Below are positions 60,894 through 64,000 of a DNA stretch of 64,000 nucleotides, in pieces. Under the pieces are notes generated by a model. It worked only from the letters and a program-made list of their open reading frames with translations, was not told the DNA's origin and did not search any database. Each line of letters opens with the position of its first letter. The stretch's first letter is position 1. This DNA is from a virus, in IMG/VR virus record IMGVR_UViG_3300033146_000857, positions 1-64,000 of that record; one strand, written 5' to 3'. The position numbers and the translations under genes were made by a program.

Positions 60894-61727
60894 CTAGCAC
60901 CCTGCACTAGACAGTTTCTTAGCCAATCTTCCCATTGGGAATTTCTTGATTAGCGCCTTTGTTACAGCATCTGCACCAAACTTACCACCGTTAATATCAC
61001 AAGCAGTTGGTTGTAAAGGCTCTATTGTAAACGATAATGCACCAAAAGCATCAGTAGTTGAAGCTACCTCAGCTGAGCCAGAAATTGTACCTTTCCAAAT
61101 GTCATATACGAATGGACTATTATCAAGAGGCATAACACCAACAACTTGAATAGTCAATGGTGGAACGTTATCTTCAGAACCAAGTTTAATAGCTGTTACT
61201 TTAGCTACCTTGAAATCTGCTGAAACACTTCTAGGAATGTTCTGAGTAAATGTTAAAGTGTTAGCCGCGATAGAACCTATCTCAAGAACAATAACATCAT
61301 CAGGAGCATATTTATCATAGACATAGACTACATCATCAGCTAAAAAGCCTGTTGCGTCTGCTATTGTTAGTTCCATGCCAGGTGTTGCCACATCATAAGG
61401 TGTTGATACAGTAGACTCAGCCGAACTTGCTGATACTGCCTCTGCTAGAGCTGCGTTATCACCATAGATCATTGCGAGGTTACTGATACTATACTCATTC
61501 AAGTTTCCTTCAACTGTCATCTCTCTAGAAGTTACTGCTGTCGCATAAGTCTTCTGAGGAAAACCTGCTTGAAGTTTACTTTGGTTAGTAGTCATAGATA
61601 CTTTCGCATCTTGTAAAAGACCAATAGTGTCTTCAGGGCCTAGTTTGCCGGCTTTTGACAAATCGCTTGAAACACGAATGTCTAAATCGCCCATGAAAAA
61701 TTCTTGGGTCTTTGCTGTGTTAGCCAT
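60894..61727 (-). CDS. major tail tube protein
   Basis: A 277-residue protein directly upstream of the tail chaperones, the place of the tail tube gene in siphoviruses. The N-terminal MANTAKTQEFFMGDLDIRVSS, a REMTVEGNLNEYSISNLAMI segment and a late GALSFTIEPL strand fit the tube fold, with an inserted beta domain in the middle (about 100-170). Strong ribosome binding site (AAAGGAT). A stable hairpin behind the stop suggests an abundant, protected transcript. Confidence 0.75.
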   Translation of the reverse strand: MANTAKTQEFFMGDLDIRVSSDLSKAGKLGPEDTIGLLQDAKVSMTTNQSKLQAGFPQKTYATAVTSREMTVEGNLNEYSISNLAMIYGDNAALAEAVSASSAESTVSTPYDVATPGMELTIADATGFLADDVVYVYDKYAPDDVIVLEIGSIAANTLTFTQNIPRSVSADFKVAKVTAIKLGSEDNVPPLTIQVVGVMPLDNSPFVYDIWKGTISGSAEVASTTDAFGALSFTIEPLQPTACDINGGKFGADAVTKALIKKFPMGRLAKKLSSAGC

Positions 61728-61773
61728 ATTTTATCCTTTATAATTTTGTTACTCTAAGTTATTAGTTGTTAAG

Positions 61774-62250
61774 CTAGCATAGATGGCCTATAAAAGTGAT
61801 CTTCAAGGAATTAAAGTTACTCTGTAATTGACCAGCACCAAGTGTTTCTTGTTCTAGGTCTTGAATAACCAGCTTAGTTCCAGTCGGGTTCAAAACTGTA
61901 GTTGTTGCTTCAAGTCCTGCTGCTTCATAAATAGGTATTGCTGAGTATTTTTTATAGAGTACTTCAAAGGCTGAAAATACTTTTAATGTTAGCATAGCAT
62001 TCAAATCTTTTGTAGTAGCGAACGAAGGAACTAAGTTATAGACTATAGTATTAAACTTATTCTTCTCAGTTTTTGACTTTTGCATTACCACTATCTTATC
62101 CGTTTCAGTGTCTAAAAGCGCTGCTGTAGCCTCAAGAGACGTCGTACTTGTAAAATCAAAGTCTGGTAATGAAGAATCACTCTTTAGTTCTTGGATAAAT
62201 GTATTGAATAGATAGTATAAACTAGCTACTGCGTCTATATGTGTTGCCAT
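61774..62250 (-). CDS. tail terminator-like protein
   Basis: A 158-residue protein in the place of the tail terminator, between the joining genes and the tail tube. Sequence: a helical N-terminus (HIDAVASLYYLFNTFIQEL), then beta strands ending LKITFIGHLC. The overlap with the upstream gene is one base. Assignment by position and size. Confidence 0.5.
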   Translation of the reverse strand: MATHIDAVASLYYLFNTFIQELKSDSSLPDFDFTSTTSLEATAALLDTETDKIVVMQKSKTEKNKFNTIVYNLVPSFATTKDLNAMLTLKVFSAFEVLYKKYSAIPIYEAAGLEATTTVLNPTGTKLVIQDLEQETLGAGQLQSNFNSLKITFIGHLC

Positions 62251-62846
62251 TATTGCTCCCTAGTTACTTGTAGTACAGTAGCTCCAGAGGTTACTCCTAG
62301 AGTTTTCTGTTTATATCTTAGTCCTTGGTAATAAACTATATAGCTTTTGTTAAGCTTTATAGGTAATCTTGTTGGTATTAGAAAAATTAACCTTGTAGTG
62401 TCTACTACTTGGCTTGTATCTGTAGCCAGACTATCTTTCACGTGTACAGGAAAAATACCATCTATAATATGTAGGTCATCACCATCAAGCTTATCTTTGT
62501 TGCCGTCTGTAGTCATAACTACTGACCCTCCGATAGCATTCTTAGAAGCAATTATTTCTCTAAGATGAATAAACTCTGACATAAATAAAAGATCATAGGC
62601 CCACTGATGTTTACTCTGAGGTTCTATGAGTCTTTTATATACTAGATACTTTTGACCTTCAACCTCTATATACCGTCCTTCTAGGTCCGGATTAGTCTTA
62701 GATGTAATAAAAAGCTGTATATTATTGGCAGTTGTCGTGTCCTGCTGTAAGCTGTAACGCAAATGAATTTTTTTGTTAGTATAATTGCTACTTACAAAAA
62801 AATCCACTTTTTTCTGAAACCTAGACCTAACTGATCTTACATCCAT
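62250..62846 (-). CDS. head-tail joining protein
   Basis: A 198-residue beta-rich protein between the adaptor and terminator positions. GRYIEVEGQKYLVYKRLIEP and YIVYYQGLRYKQKTLG are typical of small connector/neck barrels. No exact family recognised. Confidence 0.5.
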   Translation of the reverse strand: MDVRSVRSRFQKKVDFFVSSNYTNKKIHLRYSLQQDTTTANNIQLFITSKTNPDLEGRYIEVEGQKYLVYKRLIEPQSKHQWAYDLLFMSEFIHLREIIASKNAIGGSVVMTTDGNKDKLDGDDLHIIDGIFPVHVKDSLATDTSQVVDTTRLIFLIPTRLPIKLNKSYIVYYQGLRYKQKTLGVTSGATVLQVTREQ

Positions 62847-62849
62847 AGC

Positions 62850-63254
62850 TTATCCTTGAGTCACTGGATCTACAGCCGCTGGTACTACGGTTAATAGCTC
62901 ATAGTCTGCTGTTCCAGTATCTGGGTTCTCAATCTGAGCTACAAAGTTATCTGCATGTTCAAATAGTCCTTCTATAGAATCAAATCTAGTGAAAGAGTTA
63001 AAGTTATCTTTCATTGTCTTTGGCATAGCAATAAGTATAGCTCTTCTAAGTAAAGAAATAGCCTTATAGGCCATATAGTCTAGTTGTGTAAATGCTTCAG
63101 TTGTAGGATTATCTTCGTCTAGTTCGACAACGGTCTCGAAAAACCGTTGTCTAAGTAGTTTGACCTTTGGTATTATCTTAGAGTTATCTAAGATATCATC
63201 TGAAAGCTCTGCCTCAGTTAAGCCACAGAGGCTTCTGATGTAATCATTGGTCAT
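62850..63254 (-). CDS. head-tail adaptor-like protein
   Basis: A 134-residue mostly helical protein with N-terminal MTNDYIRSLCGLTEAELSDD, a pattern seen in gp6-type head-tail connector proteins where a short N-terminal helix leads into a helical bundle. Located three genes behind the capsid gene. Assignment from position and helix content. Confidence 0.5.
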   Translation of the reverse strand: MTNDYIRSLCGLTEAELSDDILDNSKIIPKVKLLRQRFFETVVELDEDNPTTEAFTQLDYMAYKAISLLRRAILIAMPKTMKDNFNSFTRFDSIEGLFEHADNFVAQIENPDTGTADYELLTVVPAAVDPVTQG

Positions 63255-63268
63255 GTTAGTCCTTTAGA

Positions 63269-63535
63269 CTATTTTGCAGCTTTGGCTATTGCTGCCGCTT
63301 TGGCTATTGCTGCCGCTTTTTTCTCAGCCGCTTTTTTCTCAGCGTCTGTAGGTTCTTTGACTGGTTCAGCTACTTCTACTCTAGCTGGTTCAGAAACTTC
63401 AACTATTAGACCTTCAGCGATTGCTTCACGTATAGTTGATGTAACTTTAACGTTCACGGCTTTTTTGCCATGGACTACTTTTCCCTGCTCTGCACAGTAT
63501 ACAACTCTTCTAGGATCTTTAGCTTTGACTCTCAT
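63269..63535 (-). CDS. small virion protein with Ala/Lys repeat tail
   Basis: An 88-residue protein. The N-terminal half (MRVKAKDPRRVVYCAEQGKV and a later EGLIVEV) resembles small DUF2635-type phage proteins found near capsid genes. The C-terminal half is low complexity: Pro/Glu/Val then AAAIAKAAAIAKAAK, encoded by two near-exact 21-base direct repeats at about 63280-63318. The opposite-strand reading of equal length is a shadow. Confidence 0.6.
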   Translation of the reverse strand: MRVKAKDPRRVVYCAEQGKVVHGKKAVNVKVTSTIREAIAEGLIVEVSEPARVEVAEPVKEPTDAEKKAAEKKAAAIAKAAAIAKAAK

Positions 63536-63544
63536 GGCTTACCC

Positions 63545-64000
63545 CTAGTCTAGTTCAAGCATCATTATAGCATCATCAAAAATCTTAGAGATTTCGTCAG
63601 AGATACTAATAACTACGCTTGTGAACTGTTGAGTTATAATCTTTTCAGTTTCTTGAAGGTCAGTTCCAGCTTGAATAACTCTCTCAAGAGCATATCTTCT
63701 ATCTAGTGTTAGAATGAAGTCATCAGGAAGTGTATTGTCTGTGAATGGGAAAATTGTTACATTCTTCCATAAGCCTCTACCCATCTGAATTTCTTGAGTT
63801 ATTGGACCTCTTTCAAGTGCTGCCATCATAGCTACTGGATCAACATTTGGCTTCTCCATCATGATAATCTTAAGAGCTGTATCAACGCTACAGTAGTAAG
63901 TATCAGGCGCATAAGGAGCAAAACTTGCAGTCCACTTTAACCAAGCTTCATAGTTTAGTTTATGGTCTCCACTAGAAATAGCTGTAGATAATGTTGATGC
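63545..64000 (-). CDS. probable major capsid protein, C-terminal part (cut by window edge)
   Basis: The reading is open to the right edge; the Met at 63862 is internal, since the 46 codons before it continue in frame (NYEAWLKWTASFAPYAPDTY and on). The visible 151 residues end with FILTLDRRYALERVIQAGTD, ETEKIITQQFTSVVISI and a final DDAIMMLELD, in the style of the C-terminus of HK97-fold coat proteins of this type. Gene order (capsid, small protein, connectors, tail tube) agrees. The N-terminal part lies beyond 64,000. Confidence 0.6.
   Translation of the reverse strand, partial: ASTLSTAISSGDHKLNYEAWLKWTASFAPYAPDTYYCSVDTALKIIMMEKPNVDPVAMMAALERGPITQEIQMGRGLWKNVTIFPFTDNTLPDDFILTLDRRYALERVIQAGTDLQETEKIITQQFTSVVISISDEISKIFDDAIMMLELD

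Noticed and set aside
61728-61773. TATAAA before the tail tube gene as a promoter
   Set aside because: It lies only about 10 bases from the ATG and overlaps the ribosome binding site, too close to give a translated leader.
63280-63318. CRISPR-like or regulatory repeats near 63.3 kb
   Set aside because: They are two direct 21-base repeats encoding AAIAKA units in frame, so protein low complexity.

Overview
The window is a contiguous piece of a tailed (siphovirus-type) bacteriophage genome, AT-rich and almost fully coding. It has two opposed arms. About 1-28.2 kb is transcribed rightward: small and virion-like genes, then DNA replication, recombination, nucleotide metabolism and a sigma factor. 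About 28.2-64 kb is transcribed leftward: capsid end, head-tail connectors, tail tube, tail chaperones, tape measure, tail tip, a lysis/envelope cassette and tail fibres. The arms converge at 28,175-28,178, where the stop codons overlap. No integrase, repressor, attachment site, tRNA or CRISPR was seen, so a lytic lifestyle is the simplest reading. The host should be a Gram-negative bacterium: the phage encodes an outer-membrane beta-barrel protein and a sensor kinase with a periplasmic loop. Low GC and heavy AGA/TTA codon use would fit Campylobacterota or a similar AT-rich group, but this is a guess.

Left arm. 0-6.3 kb holds a lysozyme-like protein, several unknown probable virion proteins, a small sigma-region-4-like HTH protein and a family of duplicated cysteine-motif genes ending in a decayed third copy. 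6.3-9.7 kb is a run of small early-type genes (DUF932, zinc ribbon, KTSC, GNAT-like, nucleotidyltransferase). 9.6-12.6 kb has two paralogous virion-like genes flanking an ATP-dependent DNA ligase; the second copy is frameshifted. 12.7-13.3 kb is an isolated unit with two promoters, one small DNA-binding-type gene and a terminator. 13.3-28.2 kb carries dimeric dUTPase, AEP primase-helicase, SNF2 helicase, a truncated sigma-70 factor, 5'-3' exonuclease, family A DNA polymerase, a thymidylate-synthase-family enzyme with Asp at the substrate-selecting position, dCMP deaminase, DHFR-like protein, PD-(D/E)XK nuclease and SbcD/SbcC-like (T4 gp47/gp46) proteins.

Right arm, in order of transcription (from 64 kb down): partial capsid-like gene, head-tail joining genes, tail tube, G and GT chaperones joined by a -1 frameshift on a U9 run, a 3,813-residue tape measure protein, Dit-like protein, gpL/BR0599-like hub, three more tail-tip genes, then a tightly overlapping cassette. 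That cassette encodes a DUF5675 protein, a 3TM holin, a coiled-coil membrane protein, a receiver-only response regulator, a transmembrane sensor histidine kinase, a small secreted protein and an outer-membrane beta-barrel protein. Tail fibre and adhesin genes follow (464, 1,062, 892, 160, 53, 377 and 430 residues).

The most interesting points are: (1) a complete two-component system embedded in the phage lysis/envelope operon; (2) a repeated promoter motif, ACTTNNNATATAAT, with no visible -35 box, together with a phage sigma factor that ends before its -35-binding helix-turn-helix and a separate region-4-like protein; (3) a thymidylate-synthase-family enzyme predicted to act on dCMP, suggesting modified cytosine; (4) mutually exclusive RNA structures over the ribosome binding site of the tail chaperone gene.
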